From: Massilia sp. METH4
GTDB taxonomy: Bacteria > Pseudomonadota > Gammaproteobacteria > Burkholderiales > Burkholderiaceae_D
DNA: 64,000 nucleotides
Direction of reading: 5' to 3'
Assembly: GCF_037094685.1 (NCBI RefSeq)
Contig: NZ_CP146614.1
Coordinates: forward strand, 6,386,001-6,450,000
Part shown: piece after piece, positions 1-8,887 of the stretch
Layout of the letters: every line of letters starts with the position of its first letter
How positions within the stretch are numbered: the first letter of the stretch is position 1
Position numbers and translations under genes: made by a program
The notes under the pieces: model-generated
The model's input: the letters and a program-made list of their open reading frames with translations, nothing else
The model's database searches: none
Told to the model about the DNA's origin: nothing

Positions 1-736
1 GGTAGCGCCACGGGCCCGTCGCCTTGTCGCTCGTCGCGTACACGCTGTATTCCGGCCAGTCGCGCGAGTACGACAGGTAGTAGATACCGTTGCGCTTGTG
101 CAGGTAAGGCGCCTCGGTGAATTGCGGCAGGCCTTCGGTCACGATCGGGCCGTCGAGTTCCGTCATGTTCTTCTTGAGCTTCGCGTACTTCAGCACCTGG
201 TTCCCCCAGTACATGTACGGCGTGCCGTCGTCGTCGATGAAGACCGTGGGGTCGATGTCGTCCCAGCCGATATCGGTCTGCAAGGTCATCGCATTGGTGA
301 TCAGCGGCTTGCCGATGGCGTCCCGGAACGGGCCCGTGGGGCTGTCCGCCACGGCCACGCCGATCGCCTTGGCATCGGCCGCGCGTTCGGTCACGGTGGC
401 GAAGAACCAGTACTTGCCGCCGTGCTTGACGATATCGCTGGCCCAGGCGGAATCCTTGGCCCACTTGAACGTATCGTAGCGCAGCGCCGTGCCGTGCTCC
501 TTCCAGTTCTTCATGTCGCAGCTGGACACCACCAGCCATTCGTTCATCACGTAACCCTTGTCGTCGGGCGACTCGTCGCGGCCCATGTACACGTAGGCGC
601 GGCCGCCGTCGACCAGCGCCGCCGGGTCGGCGGTGAACTTGTCCTTGACGAGGGGATTGCCTGCCAGCGCTGGCGCGGCGCACAGGATGGCGAGTGCGGA
701 AGCAGTGAAACGATTGATGTTGATGCAAATGCGCAT
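1..736 (-). CDS. Exported GH43 family glycoside hydrolase (C-terminus outside window)
   Basis: About 245 codons are visible and the 3' end lies beyond position 1. The ATG at 736 follows GGAGA by 5 nt. Residues 1-26 look like a Sec signal peptide. The GH43 five-bladed propeller landmarks are present: catalytic base Asp37 in FTADPAALV, the second Asp in the DDIDPTVFID block, and the proton-donor Glu in FTEAPYLHKRNG. The protein is a close paralog of its upstream neighbour (799-1779), so the pair looks like a tandem duplication. By context it probably removes L-arabinofuranosyl (or xylosyl) residues from plant glycans in the periplasm or outside the cell. The exact substrate and subfamily cannot be read from the sequence. 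Confidence 0.85.
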   Translation of the reverse strand, partial: MRICININRFTASALAILCAAPALAGNPLVKDKFTADPAALVDGGRAYVYMGRDESPDDKGYVMNEWLVVSSCDMKNWKEHGTALRYDTFKWAKDSAWASDIVKHGGKYWFFATVTERAADAKAIGVAVADSPTGPFRDAIGKPLITNAMTLQTDIGWDDIDPTVFIDDDGTPYMYWGNQVLKYAKLKKNMTELDGPIVTEGLPQFTEAPYLHKRNGIYYLSYSRDWPEYSVYATSDKATGPWRY

Positions 737-768
737 GAGGTCTCCGATCCGGGAACGTCGATGCGGTC

Positions 769-787
769 GCGGGCCGATCCGGCCCGC
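769..787. other. GC-rich hairpin between the two GH43 paralogs
   Basis: A perfect 7-bp stem (GCGGGCC/GGCCCGC) with loop GATCC lies in the 62-bp gap between the two GH43 genes. No U-tract follows on the minus strand, so an mRNA processing or stability element is more likely than an intrinsic terminator. Confidence 0.4.
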
Positions 788-798
788 GCCGCACTACT

Positions 799-1779
799 TT
801 ATTGTTGCGGCTTGCAGGCCGGCGTTGGATTGGCCGCCGGGCCTTCCTTCGTCTGCGGGATGAACGGGATGGTGCCGTCCGCGTTGTACTTGAACTCTTC
901 CACGGCCACCGAGCGGCGGAACTCGTCGCCTTCCGGCAGTTCGGCGTTGTGGTAGAAGATGTAGGACTTGCCGTTGAAATCGGCGATCGCCTGGTGGATC
1001 GTCGGCGTCTTTTTGTTCTGGTCCATGATCTTGCCGCGGTAGTGCCACGGGCCCGTCACCTTCTTCGCGGTCGCGTACACGGTGTGCTCCGGGAATTCAC
1101 GCGAATAGGACAGGTAATAGATGCCGTTGCGCTTGTGGACGTACGGTGCCTCCGTGTAGTGCGGCAGGCTGGTGGTCTGGATGTCGCCATCCATCTCGAT
1201 CATGTTCTTCTTCAGCTTCACGAACTTCAGGGTCTGGTTACCCCAGAACAGCCACGGCGTGCCGTCGTCGTCCACGAAGATTCCCGGGTCGATGTCATCC
1301 CAGGCGATGTCCGTTTCCTTCGTCATGTCGTTGGTGACGAGCGCCTTGCCGATCGCGTCGCGGAACGGGCCGGTCGGACTGTCCGCCACGGCCACGCCGA
1401 TGCCCTTGGCGTTGGTGCTGTTGTCGTGCACGGTCGCGTAGAAGTAGTACTTGCCGCCCACCTTCGCGATGTCGCTGGCCCAGGCCGAGCCGCCGGCCCA
1501 CTTGAACACGTCGTAGCGCAGCGCCGGGCCGTGCGCCTTCCAGGTCTTCATGTCGCAGGTCGAGTACACCAGCCACTCGTTCATCACGAAGTCCTTGTCC
1601 AGCGGCTTCGGACGCGCCTCGTCGTGGCCGGCGTACAGATACAGGCGTCCATTGTCGACCAGCACGGCCGGGTCGGCCGTGAACTTGTCGGCGAACAGGG
1701 GGTTGGCGGCGAGCGCCGGGACGGACGCGCAGGCGCCCGCCACCGCGAGCGCCAGGGCGCCGAGGTGTTGCAGTTTCAT
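799..1779 (-). CDS. Exported GH43 family glycoside hydrolase
   Basis: 326 residues, a full-length single-domain GH43. The ATG is preceded by GAGGAGA at 5 nt. Residues 1-25 form a Sec signal peptide ending ALAAN. The catalytic triad reads as Asp36 (FTADPAVLV, general base), Asp164 (DDIDPGIFVDDDG, pKa modulator) and Glu210 (HYTEAPYVHKRNG, proton donor). It starts 10 nt after the stop of the last ABC permease, so it is very likely co-transcribed with the furanose importer and would supply its substrate. It is paralogous to the gene at 1-736. Arabinofuranosidase activity is the best guess from context. Xylosidase activity is possible, since GH43 members are often bifunctional. Confidence 0.9.
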   Translation of the reverse strand: MKLQHLGALALAVAGACASVPALAANPLFADKFTADPAVLVDNGRLYLYAGHDEARPKPLDKDFVMNEWLVYSTCDMKTWKAHGPALRYDVFKWAGGSAWASDIAKVGGKYYFYATVHDNSTNAKGIGVAVADSPTGPFRDAIGKALVTNDMTKETDIAWDDIDPGIFVDDDGTPWLFWGNQTLKFVKLKKNMIEMDGDIQTTSLPHYTEAPYVHKRNGIYYLSYSREFPEHTVYATAKKVTGPWHYRGKIMDQNKKTPTIHQAIADFNGKSYIFYHNAELPEGDEFRRSVAVEEFKYNADGTIPFIPQTKEGPAANPTPACKPQQ

Positions 1780-1788
1780 TGGATCTCC

Positions 1789-2793
1789 TCAGGATTGTTG
1801 CGAGCGGACGGACAGCAGCCGTTGCACCACGCAGAACAGGAACAGCAGGCCGCCGATGACGATTTTCGTCCACCAGGAACTCAAGGTGCCGTCGAAGGCG
1901 ATCAAGGTCTGGATCGTGCCCAGCACCAGCACGCCGGACAGCGCGCCGGCCACGTAGCCGTAGCCGCCCGTGAGCAAGGTGCCGCCGATGACGACCGCGG
2001 CGATCGCGTCGAGCTCCGTGCCCTGCGCATGCTGGCCATAGCCGGACAGCATGTAGAACGCGAACAGCACGCCGCCCAGCGCGGCGCAGAAGCCGGAGAA
2101 CGCGTACACGCCGATCTTCGTGCGCGCCACGTCCAGGCCCATCATCAGCGCCGACTGCTCGTTGCCGCCAATGGCGTAGACGGCGCGACCGAAGGCGGTG
2201 CGGCGCGAGGCCCAGATGGCGATCGCCAGCACGGCCAGCGCTATGGCGGCGCTCGGCGAAATGAAGCCGCCAATGAAGGGCAACTGCGTCTGCGACGCGG
2301 CCACGAACAGCGGGTCCTCGATCGTGATCGACTCGATGCTGATCAGGTAGCACAGGCCGCGGGCCAGGAACATGCCGGCCAGGGTCACGATGAAGGGTTG
2401 CAGCTGGAAGTAGTGGATCAACGCGCCCTGCAAGGCGCCGAACACGGCGCCGAACGCCAGCACGAGGGCGATCACGGCCAGCGGGTTCCAGCCCCTGGCA
2501 AGCAGCGCGGCGGCGATCATCGTCGTGAGCGCCAGCACGGAACCGACGGAAAGGTCGATGCCGCCGGCCAGGATCACGTAACCCATGCCCACCGCGATCA
2601 CCAGCAGGTGCGCATTGTCGATCAGGAGGTTCAGCAGCACCTGGCCGGACAGGAAACCTTCGTAGGCAGAGCCGCCGGCGGCCAGCAGCACGGCCAGCAG
2701 GATCACGGTGACCAGCGACGTGAACCACGGCGCGCTCATGATGTTGGGGCGCGCCGCGCCGCTGGCGTGGCTGTTCATGACGGCGGTGTTCAT
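1789..2793 (-). CDS. yjfF: Sugar ABC transporter permease, YjfF type (furanose importer)
   Basis: 334 residues with about 8-10 hydrophobic helices, belonging to the BPD_transp_2 (ribose/galactofuranose permease) family. The conserved cytoplasmic loop motif is visible as GGIDLSVGSVLALT, with a second family-typical block at GTELDAIAAVVIGGTLLTGGYG. The start at 2793 was chosen because it gives an ATGA overlap with the stop of the upstream permease, a translational-coupling arrangement. With the preceding permease, ATPase and binding protein it forms a complete importer. In E. coli the homologous YtfQRT-YjfF system takes up galactofuranose. Arabinofuranose is the likely substrate here because exported arabinosidases flank both sides of the operon. 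Confidence 0.9.
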   Translation of the reverse strand: MNTAVMNSHASGAARPNIMSAPWFTSLVTVILLAVLLAAGGSAYEGFLSGQVLLNLLIDNAHLLVIAVGMGYVILAGGIDLSVGSVLALTTMIAAALLARGWNPLAVIALVLAFGAVFGALQGALIHYFQLQPFIVTLAGMFLARGLCYLISIESITIEDPLFVAASQTQLPFIGGFISPSAAIALAVLAIAIWASRRTAFGRAVYAIGGNEQSALMMGLDVARTKIGVYAFSGFCAALGGVLFAFYMLSGYGQHAQGTELDAIAAVVIGGTLLTGGYGYVAGALSGVLVLGTIQTLIAFDGTLSSWWTKIVIGGLLFLFCVVQRLLSVRSQQS

Positions 2794-3881
2794 TGACGGC
2801 CCTTCCACAGCTTCTGGAAACCCGTCGATTGCGACAGGCATACGATGAATACGACGATCGCTTTCACGACCATATTGACTTCCGGCGGCACGCCCAGCGA
2901 ATAGATCGTCCACGTCAGCGTCTGGATGATCAGCGCGCCGATCATGGAACCGATCAGGCTGAACTTGCCGCCGGCCAGCGAGGTACCGCCCAGCGTGACG
3001 GCCAGGATTGCGTCCAGTTCCAGCAGCAGGCCGGCGTTGTTGGCGTCCGCGCTCTTGATGTTCGAGCTGATCATCAGGCCGGCCAGGCCGGCGCAGGCCG
3101 AGCAGAACACGTAGGTGAAGAAGATCAGCGTGGCCGTCTTGATGCCGGCCAGCCGCGCCGCGACCGGATTGATGCCGACGGACTGGATGAACAGGCCCAG
3201 CGCCGTTTTCTTCAGCAGCAGGCCCACCACCAGCAGCACCGCGGCCACCACCCACAGCGAAACGGGCAAGCCAAGCAGGTAGCCGCTGCCCAGGAAGAAG
3301 AACGGTTCGTAGTACACGGTGACGATCTGGCCATCCGTGAACAGCTGGGCCAGGCCACGGCCGGCCACCATCAGGATCAGCGTTGCAACGATGGGCTGCA
3401 GCTTCAGGCCCGCCACCAGCGCGCCGTTCCACATGCCGCACAGGATCGCGATGCCCATCGCGGCGGCCAGCGCCAGCGGCATCGGCGTATTGGCCACGTA
3501 TTCCGGCTGGCCGTTGTTGATCACCATCGTGCCGCCGATCAGCATGGCGGCGACTGTGCCGGAGAGCGCTACCACCGCCCCCACCGAAATATCGATGCCG
3601 CGCGTGGCGATTACCAGCGTCATGCCCAGCGCCGCCAGCATCAGCGGCGCCGCGCGGTTCAGGATGTCGATCAGCGGGCCATACAGGTGGCCATCCTTGA
3701 TTTCCAGGTTCAGGAAGCCGGGGATGAAGATGATGTCCAGCACCAGCAGGGCGGCCAGCGCCAGGATCGGTTTCGCCAGCGAATGCGACAGCAGCGAAGC
3801 TTTCGCGGGCGCCACCCTGGCGGGCGCGGAACCCGCCGGCGCGGGGCTTGGCGCCGAGGGCGCCGTATTTACCTGGGTCAT
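2790..3881 (-). CDS. ytfT: Sugar ABC transporter permease, YtfT type
   Basis: 363 residues. An Ala/Pro-rich cytoplasmic leader of about 30 residues precedes the first membrane helix (near residue 40). The BPD_transp_2 signature appears as TRGIDISVGAVVALSG and ELDAILAVTLGGTSLAGG. The start at 3881 overlaps the stop of the ATPase gene by 4 nt (ATGA), and its own stop overlaps the next permease in the same way. It is predicted to form a heterodimeric channel with the YjfF-type protein in the inner membrane. The family assignment is firm. The substrate (L-arabinofuranose or related furanoses) is inferred from the neighbourhood. Confidence 0.9.
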   Translation of the reverse strand: MTQVNTAPSAPSPAPAGSAPARVAPAKASLLSHSLAKPILALAALLVLDIIFIPGFLNLEIKDGHLYGPLIDILNRAAPLMLAALGMTLVIATRGIDISVGAVVALSGTVAAMLIGGTMVINNGQPEYVANTPMPLALAAAMGIAILCGMWNGALVAGLKLQPIVATLILMVAGRGLAQLFTDGQIVTVYYEPFFFLGSGYLLGLPVSLWVVAAVLLVVGLLLKKTALGLFIQSVGINPVAARLAGIKTATLIFFTYVFCSACAGLAGLMISSNIKSADANNAGLLLELDAILAVTLGGTSLAGGKFSLIGSMIGALIIQTLTWTIYSLGVPPEVNMVVKAIVVFIVCLSQSTGFQKLWKGRQ

Positions 3882-5428
3882 GCCGGTGTTCCTTCCGATA
3901 TACCGTCCCGTACTGCGTCCGTCTCGCCTGCGATCACCTGCAGCACGGTCTCGTCGTTCAAGTCGCCGCGCACGTATTCGCCGCATTTCTCGCGGTCCCG
4001 CAGCACCACCATGCGGTCGCTGCAGCGCAGCACCTCCGGCAGCTCGGACGAGATGAACAGCACCGACATGCCCGTCCTGCACAGCGTGGTCACGTAATCC
4101 ATGATTTCCTGCTTGGCCCGCACGTCGATGCCGCGCGTGGGTTCGTCGAGGATCATCAGCTTCGGATCGGTGGCCAGCCAGCGCGCCAGCAGCACTTTTT
4201 GCTGGTTGCCGCCGGACAGGGTGCCGATCGGCGTTTCGATGCTGGCCGTCTTGATGCCCAGCCATTTCACGTAGTTCTCGGCGATCTCCTGCTGCAGCTT
4301 CATGGGAATCGCCTTCATCATGCCGGCACGCGCCTGCATCGCCAGGATCAGGTTCTCGCGCACGGACAGCGACAAGATCGCCCCCTCGTGCTTGCGGTCT
4401 TCCGAGCAGAAGCCGATGCCGGCGGCGATGGCCTCGCGCGGCGTATCGAACCGGCCAGTCTTGCCGCCGATCGTGATGCTGCCCATATCGGCCTTGTCGG
4501 CGCCGAACAGCAGGCGGGCGAGCTCCGTGCGGCCGGAACCCAGGAGCCCCACGAGGCCCATGACTTCGCCCTGTTTGATCTCGGCATCGACGGGCTTGAG
4601 CGCGCCGCGGCGGCCCAGGCCCTCGATCGTCATCAGGGTGCCGCCGGCATGGTGCGCCTCCATGGCGCTCGGTGCCGTTGCCTCGGCCTGCTGAGCCGGG
4701 GCGCCGATCATCTTGTTCACCAGCGCCAGGCGCGAAAGTTCGCTGGCCGGGTATTCGCCTTCGCGCTCGCCGTTGCGCATCACGGTGATGCGGTCCGAGA
4801 TCGCGTAGGTCTGGTCCAGGAAATGGGTGACGAACAGGATCGCCATGCCCTGCTCGCGCAGGCGGCGCAGCACGCGGAACAGCAGCTGCACTTCCGCCTC
4901 ATCGAGGCTGGACGTGGGTTCGTCGAGGATCAGCACCTTCGACGAGATGTTCAGCGCCCGCGAGATTGCCACCATCTGCTGGATCGCCAGAGGGTAGCGG
5001 GCCAGCGGCTGCGTGACGTCGATATCGATTTCCAGCTGGCGCAGCAGCGTGGCCGCGTCCGCGCGCATCTTCTTCCAGTCCACGCCGAACCAGGTGCGCG
5101 GGTAGCGCCCGATGAAGATGTTTTCCGCGACCGACAGGTTCGGGCACAGATTGACTTCCTGGTACACGGTGGAGATGCCCAGTTCCTGCGCTTCCAGCGT
5201 GGAATCGGGCTGCACCCGCTGGCCGTCCAGCACGATGGTGCCTTCGTCCGGCGTGTACACGCCCGTCAGCACCTTGATCAGCGTGGACTTGCCCGCGCCG
5301 TTCTGGCCCATCAGCGTGTGCACCTCGCCCGGGTACAGGCGCAGTCCGGCATTGGACAGCGCCTTCACGCCGGGGAAGCTTTTATGGATGCCGGTCAGCT
5401 CGAGGACCGGCTGCTTCACCGCCGACAT
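3878..5428 (-). CDS. ytfR: Sugar ABC transporter ATP-binding protein, YtfR type (two ABC domains)
   Basis: 516 residues carrying two fused nucleotide-binding domains, the normal layout for ribose/arabinose/galactofuranose importers (RbsA, AraG, YtfR). Domain 1 has Walker A GQNGAGKST at 41-49 and Walker B VLILDEPT at 165-172, but a weak signature loop (LAIQQMVAISRA). Domain 2 has a degenerate Walker A (GLLGSGRTE, 294-302) with an intact LSGGNQ signature (404-409) and LMILDEPTRGID (424-434). This asymmetry is usual in the family. The gene starts 2 nt after the binding-protein stop and overlaps the next permease by 4 nt, so the four transporter genes are tightly coupled. Confidence 0.92.
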   Translation of the reverse strand: MSAVKQPVLELTGIHKSFPGVKALSNAGLRLYPGEVHTLMGQNGAGKSTLIKVLTGVYTPDEGTIVLDGQRVQPDSTLEAQELGISTVYQEVNLCPNLSVAENIFIGRYPRTWFGVDWKKMRADAATLLRQLEIDIDVTQPLARYPLAIQQMVAISRALNISSKVLILDEPTSSLDEAEVQLLFRVLRRLREQGMAILFVTHFLDQTYAISDRITVMRNGEREGEYPASELSRLALVNKMIGAPAQQAEATAPSAMEAHHAGGTLMTIEGLGRRGALKPVDAEIKQGEVMGLVGLLGSGRTELARLLFGADKADMGSITIGGKTGRFDTPREAIAAGIGFCSEDRKHEGAILSLSVRENLILAMQARAGMMKAIPMKLQQEIAENYVKWLGIKTASIETPIGTLSGGNQQKVLLARWLATDPKLMILDEPTRGIDVRAKQEIMDYVTTLCRTGMSVLFISSELPEVLRCSDRMVVLRDREKCGEYVRGDLNDETVLQVIAGETDAVRDGISEGTPA

Positions 5429-5430
5429 GA

Positions 5431-6408
5431 TCAGTATTTACGGTTCGGGAATTCTTTCAGCGCCACTTCGGCCGGGAACACGCGCTCCTCGACGACGAGG
5501 CGCTTCGGCACCTGCTTGCCGGCCTTGACGTCCTTGGCGGTCTGCATCAGCAGGGGGCCGAGCAGCGGGTTGCATTCCACGGTCACGTTCAGCTTACCCT
5601 GCATCATGGCCTCGAACGCGCCGCGCACGCCGTCCACGGAGACGATGACGATATCCTTGCCCGGCTTCAGGCCCGCTTCCTCGATCGCCTGGATCGCGCC
5701 GATCGCCATGTCGTCGTTGTGCGCGTACAGCACGTTGATGTTCTTGCCGTGCGCCTTCAGGAACGCTTCCATCACTTCCTTGCCCTTGGCGCGGGTGAAT
5801 TCGGCGGTCTGCGTGCGCAGCAGCTTCAGTTGCGTATTGCCCTTGGTGACTTCCTCGAAACCGGTCTTGCGGTCGATGGCCGGCGCCGAGCCGACGGTGC
5901 CCTGGAGCTCGACGATGTTGAACGTCTTGCCCGGCTGCTTCTTCACGTAGTCGTTCAGCCAGCGGCCGGCGCGGCGGCCCTCTTCCACGAAGTCCGAGCC
6001 GATCAGCGTCACGTACAGCGACTTGTCGGCCACGTTCACGTCGCGGTCCGTCAGGATCACGGGGATGTTGGCGGCTTTCGCCTCGCGCAGCACGGTGTCC
6101 CAGCCCGATTCAACGACCGGCGAGAAGGCGATCACGTCCACTTTCTGGGCGATGAAGGAGCGGATCGCCTTCACCTGGTTTTCCTGGCGCTGCTGCGCAT
6201 CGGCGAACTTCAGGTTCACGCCCGCCTTCTTGGCTGCATCCTTGATCGACACGGTGTTCGCGGTGCGCCATTCGGATTCGGCGCCGACTTGCGAGAAGCC
6301 CATCACGAGGGGCTTGGCCGCCAGTGCGGGGATGGTGGTGCCGGCCAGTGCCAGTGCGAGTGCGGCCGAGCCTGCCGCGGCGATGAAAGTCCTGCGCTGT
6401 ACAGTCAT
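5431..6408 (-). CDS. ytfQ: Periplasmic sugar-binding protein, YtfQ type
   Basis: 325 residues, a type I periplasmic binding protein (Peripla_BP_4) close in style to E. coli YtfQ. Visible blocks are GFSQVGAESEWRTANTVSI, SPVVESGWDTVLREA, VILTDRDVN and YAHNDDMAIGAIQAIEEAG. The N-terminus has RR followed by a hydrophobic run (QRRTFIAAAG...ALAA), which resembles a Tat signal although Sec export is also possible. The ATG follows GGAGA at 7 nt. It is the first gene of the ABC importer operon and has a large palindrome in its upstream region. Binding of a furanose sugar is known for the family. L-arabinofuranose specificity is inference from context. Confidence 0.92.
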   Translation of the reverse strand: MTVQRRTFIAAAGSAALALALAGTTIPALAAKPLVMGFSQVGAESEWRTANTVSIKDAAKKAGVNLKFADAQQRQENQVKAIRSFIAQKVDVIAFSPVVESGWDTVLREAKAANIPVILTDRDVNVADKSLYVTLIGSDFVEEGRRAGRWLNDYVKKQPGKTFNIVELQGTVGSAPAIDRKTGFEEVTKGNTQLKLLRTQTAEFTRAKGKEVMEAFLKAHGKNINVLYAHNDDMAIGAIQAIEEAGLKPGKDIVIVSVDGVRGAFEAMMQGKLNVTVECNPLLGPLLMQTAKDVKAGKQVPKRLVVEERVFPAEVALKEFPNRKY

Positions 6409-6462
6409 GCGTGTCTCCGTGCTGTGGTATTGCGGATTGTGGACGCAACCAATGAATTGGAT

Positions 6463-6499
6463 GCAATTATTCTTCTACGGCTATGGTAGAAGAAATTGC
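6463..6499. promoter_or_regulatory. Long imperfect palindrome upstream of the ABC importer (candidate operator)
   Basis: Arms TTCTTCTAC (6470-6478) and GTAGAAGAA (6486-6494) are perfectly complementary around GGCTATG. They are extended by GCAAT (6463-6467) and ATTGC (6495-6499) with a 2-nt bulge, giving 14 paired bases in all. It sits 55 bp upstream of the ytfQ start and 46 bp past the GH127 stop. No U-tract follows on either strand, so I favour a regulator-binding site over a terminator. A shorter palindrome, CCAATGAATTGG (6449-6460), lies just promoter-proximal of it. Confidence 0.45.
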
Positions 6500-6544
6500 C
6501 ATGCCGAACCAATATATTTTTTCGTCGCTGCCATATGTTTTTTA

Positions 6545-8887
6545 TTATCGCAGCAGCCTCAGACCGTACAGGCCGCCGGCGATGGAGCCGGGCTGGGCAA
6601 CGAACTTCACCTCGACCTTCTTGCCCAGGTCTTCCGGCAGCGTGAAGTCGCGCGTGTAGAACGCTTCGCCCTCTTTCTTCAGTTCGACCTGGGACAGGAG
6701 CTTGCCGTCGACGAGGATGTCGAACTTGCGCCCGGCGTCGCCGGATGCGAACGTCAGGCGCAGCACCTTGCCCTCGCCTTTCGGGTTGTTCAGCACATAG
6801 CTGAACCAGCCGGTGGCATGGCGCCAGTGGCGGCCGGCGTTGATGCCGGCGTCGGCGCCCTCCCCCTGGAAGGCATGGTCCGATTCCGGCTGCTGCTCGC
6901 CGGGAGCCAGCTGGTCCACCGTGCGGGCGTTCAGGGCCAGGCGTTCCTTTTCCTCCTGCGCCGTGCGTTCCTGGAGCGCCGCGTAGCCGGACGGTGTCGA
7001 ACGCTGCCAGTACATCGTGTAGCGGGAATCGTGCAGGCGGAAGAATGGTATGAGTTGCAGGCCGCGTGCATCGTTCGGGCCGCGGATCAGGTCCGGGGCG
7101 GTGAACGTCAGCGGCTGGCCTTTCACGGGCCTGATCTTGCTGGTGAAATCCTTGGCGTCGGAGACGAACATGGGCGCCGCGCCGAGGGGGCAGATCTCGC
7201 CCTTGGCGATGTGGCCCATGCGCGAGTCGTCGGCGAAGACGTTCAGCTTCTCGTCCTTGAAGGGTGCCGTCTTGGCGGCCAGGACGATGGGGCCGTGCAT
7301 CACGGCGTACCAGTTCGACTTGTCCGGCATCTGCTCCAGGTGCGTCTTCATCGGCAGCTTCAGTTCCACCGTGTCGCCGTCGCGCCATGCGCGGTCGATG
7401 CTCACGTAGCCGTCGTCGCCCGCCTGGGCCTTGAACGGCTTGCCGTTGACCTTCACCGTCATCGCGCCCTTATCCACCCAGGCGGGATGGCGCAGCTTCA
7501 TGGCGAACTTGCCCTCGCCGTGGACCGTGACGCGGGTGCTGTCCTCGTCCGGGAAGCTGGTCGCCTGGGTGATGCGCACGCCCTTTTCCTGCCAGGTCAG
7601 CTCGGAGGGGATGAACAGGTTGACGAACAGCGCATTCGCCTCCCTCGCGTAGATGAACTGGCCGTATTTCGCATGGCTCTCGATGCCGGAGCCCACGCAG
7701 CACCACATGCCCTGCTCCACCTGCGAGTAGACGCGGTAGTGGTTCGGGCGCATGGGCGTGAAGTAGACGAAGCCGCCCGTTTCCGGGCGCTGCGACGAGA
7801 GGATATGGTTGTACAGCGCACGCTCGTAGTAGTCGCCGTAGCGCGCCTGCGGCCTGGCGGCGAACAGCAGCTCGGTGAGCTTGAGCATATTGTAGGTGTT
7901 GCAGGTTTCCGGGCCTTCCACGTCGTCGATCATGGGGCCGAAGTCCTTGTGGTCGTGGAAGTGCTCGCGCACGCTGTTGCCGCCGATGGCGACGCTGCGG
8001 TTTTCCACGACGGTCTGCCAGAAGAAGCGCGCCGCCTCGCGCATCTTCGGGTCGTTCGTCATCGCGCCGATGCGCTCGAAGCCGATCACTTTCGGGATCT
8101 GCGTGTTGGCGTGCAGGCCGGTCAACCGATCCTTGCCCTGGGTGAGCGGGTCGAGCACGGCGCGGTGCGAGAAGCGCTGGGCCAGGTCGAGGTACTTGCG
8201 CTCGCCCGTCATCTCGGCCACGTCGGCCAGCACCTCGTTCATGCCGCCGTGCTCGGCGCGCAGCATGGCCTGCATCTGCTGGTCGTTCAGTTGCGACGTG
8301 AGCTTGCCCGCCCAGTCGGCATACGCGACGAGCATCGCCTTCGCCTCTTCATTGCCGCCGATCTTGTACGCATCGCGCAAGCCGGCGAAGGTCTTGTGCA
8401 GGTTGTACCAGGGCACCCACTTGCCATTGACGGAGAAATTATCCGCGTGCAGTTCGCCCCGGGCGATCTTGGCCCACGCCTCCTTCCCACCCGGCACGCC
8501 GCCCAGGTAGCCGTCGCCGCCCGCCTCCTGGCAGCGTTGCAGCTCGCGCACGAAGTAGTCGAGGCGCTGCTTCACCTGCTGGTCGCCGGTCGCCGCGTAC
8601 ATCAGGGCCAGTGCCGACAGGTAGTGGCCGCCCATGTGGCCATCGAGGCCGCTGGACTCCCAGTTCCCATACGACTGCTTCACCGCCGGCAGCCCCGCCT
8701 CGCGGCGGAACGGCGCCAGCAGCCGATCCGGATCGAGCGCCATCAGGTAGCGCAAGTCGGTCTGCTGCGCTTCCAGGAACGGGCCAGGCGCCAGGCGCAC
8801 GTCGCGCAACTGGAACAGGTCGGCGGCCTGGGTGGAGAACGACGCCGCCAGGGCGGCAGCGAGGACGAGGCGACGGGTGGTCAGCAT
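6545..8887 (-). CDS. GH127 beta-L-arabinofuranosidase, exported
   Basis: 780 residues, within the usual GH127 (formerly DUF1680) range. Residues 1-22 are a signal peptide with a twin arginine (TTRRLVLAAALAAS) that could use Tat. The family's unusual cysteine-glutamate active site is intact: Glu327 and Cys329 in VEGPETCNTYNML and the Cys396-Cys397 pair in GMWCCVGSGIESH, matching Glu338, Cys340, Cys417 and Cys418 of Bifidobacterium HypBA1 (one Cys is the nucleophile and the set binds zinc). The family releases beta-L-arabinofuranose, for example from hydroxyproline-linked arabinosides or beta-Araf side chains. The last ~130 residues form an extra beta domain. A palindrome cluster separates it from the endo-arabinanase gene upstream, so it may have its own promoter. 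Confidence 0.93.
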   Translation of the reverse strand: MLTTRRLVLAAALAASFSTQAADLFQLRDVRLAPGPFLEAQQTDLRYLMALDPDRLLAPFRREAGLPAVKQSYGNWESSGLDGHMGGHYLSALALMYAATGDQQVKQRLDYFVRELQRCQEAGGDGYLGGVPGGKEAWAKIARGELHADNFSVNGKWVPWYNLHKTFAGLRDAYKIGGNEEAKAMLVAYADWAGKLTSQLNDQQMQAMLRAEHGGMNEVLADVAEMTGERKYLDLAQRFSHRAVLDPLTQGKDRLTGLHANTQIPKVIGFERIGAMTNDPKMREAARFFWQTVVENRSVAIGGNSVREHFHDHKDFGPMIDDVEGPETCNTYNMLKLTELLFAARPQARYGDYYERALYNHILSSQRPETGGFVYFTPMRPNHYRVYSQVEQGMWCCVGSGIESHAKYGQFIYAREANALFVNLFIPSELTWQEKGVRITQATSFPDEDSTRVTVHGEGKFAMKLRHPAWVDKGAMTVKVNGKPFKAQAGDDGYVSIDRAWRDGDTVELKLPMKTHLEQMPDKSNWYAVMHGPIVLAAKTAPFKDEKLNVFADDSRMGHIAKGEICPLGAAPMFVSDAKDFTSKIRPVKGQPLTFTAPDLIRGPNDARGLQLIPFFRLHDSRYTMYWQRSTPSGYAALQERTAQEEKERLALNARTVDQLAPGEQQPESDHAFQGEGADAGINAGRHWRHATGWFSYVLNNPKGEGKVLRLTFASGDAGRKFDILVDGKLLSQVELKKEGEAFYTRDFTLPEDLGKKVEVKFVAQPGSIAGGLYGLRLLR

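Noticed and set aside
802..2796. 664-codon plus-strand open frame opposite the GH43 and permease genes
   Set aside because: It is the antisense shadow of high-GC genes: His/Arg/Gln/Val-rich with no domain, and the minus strand carries clear families there. The same holds for the other long antisense frames, for example 6023-9085, 9098-11812, 21676-23928, 26542-29580, 32240-35590 (beyond the Prs gene), 48106-51339 and 52525-55137.
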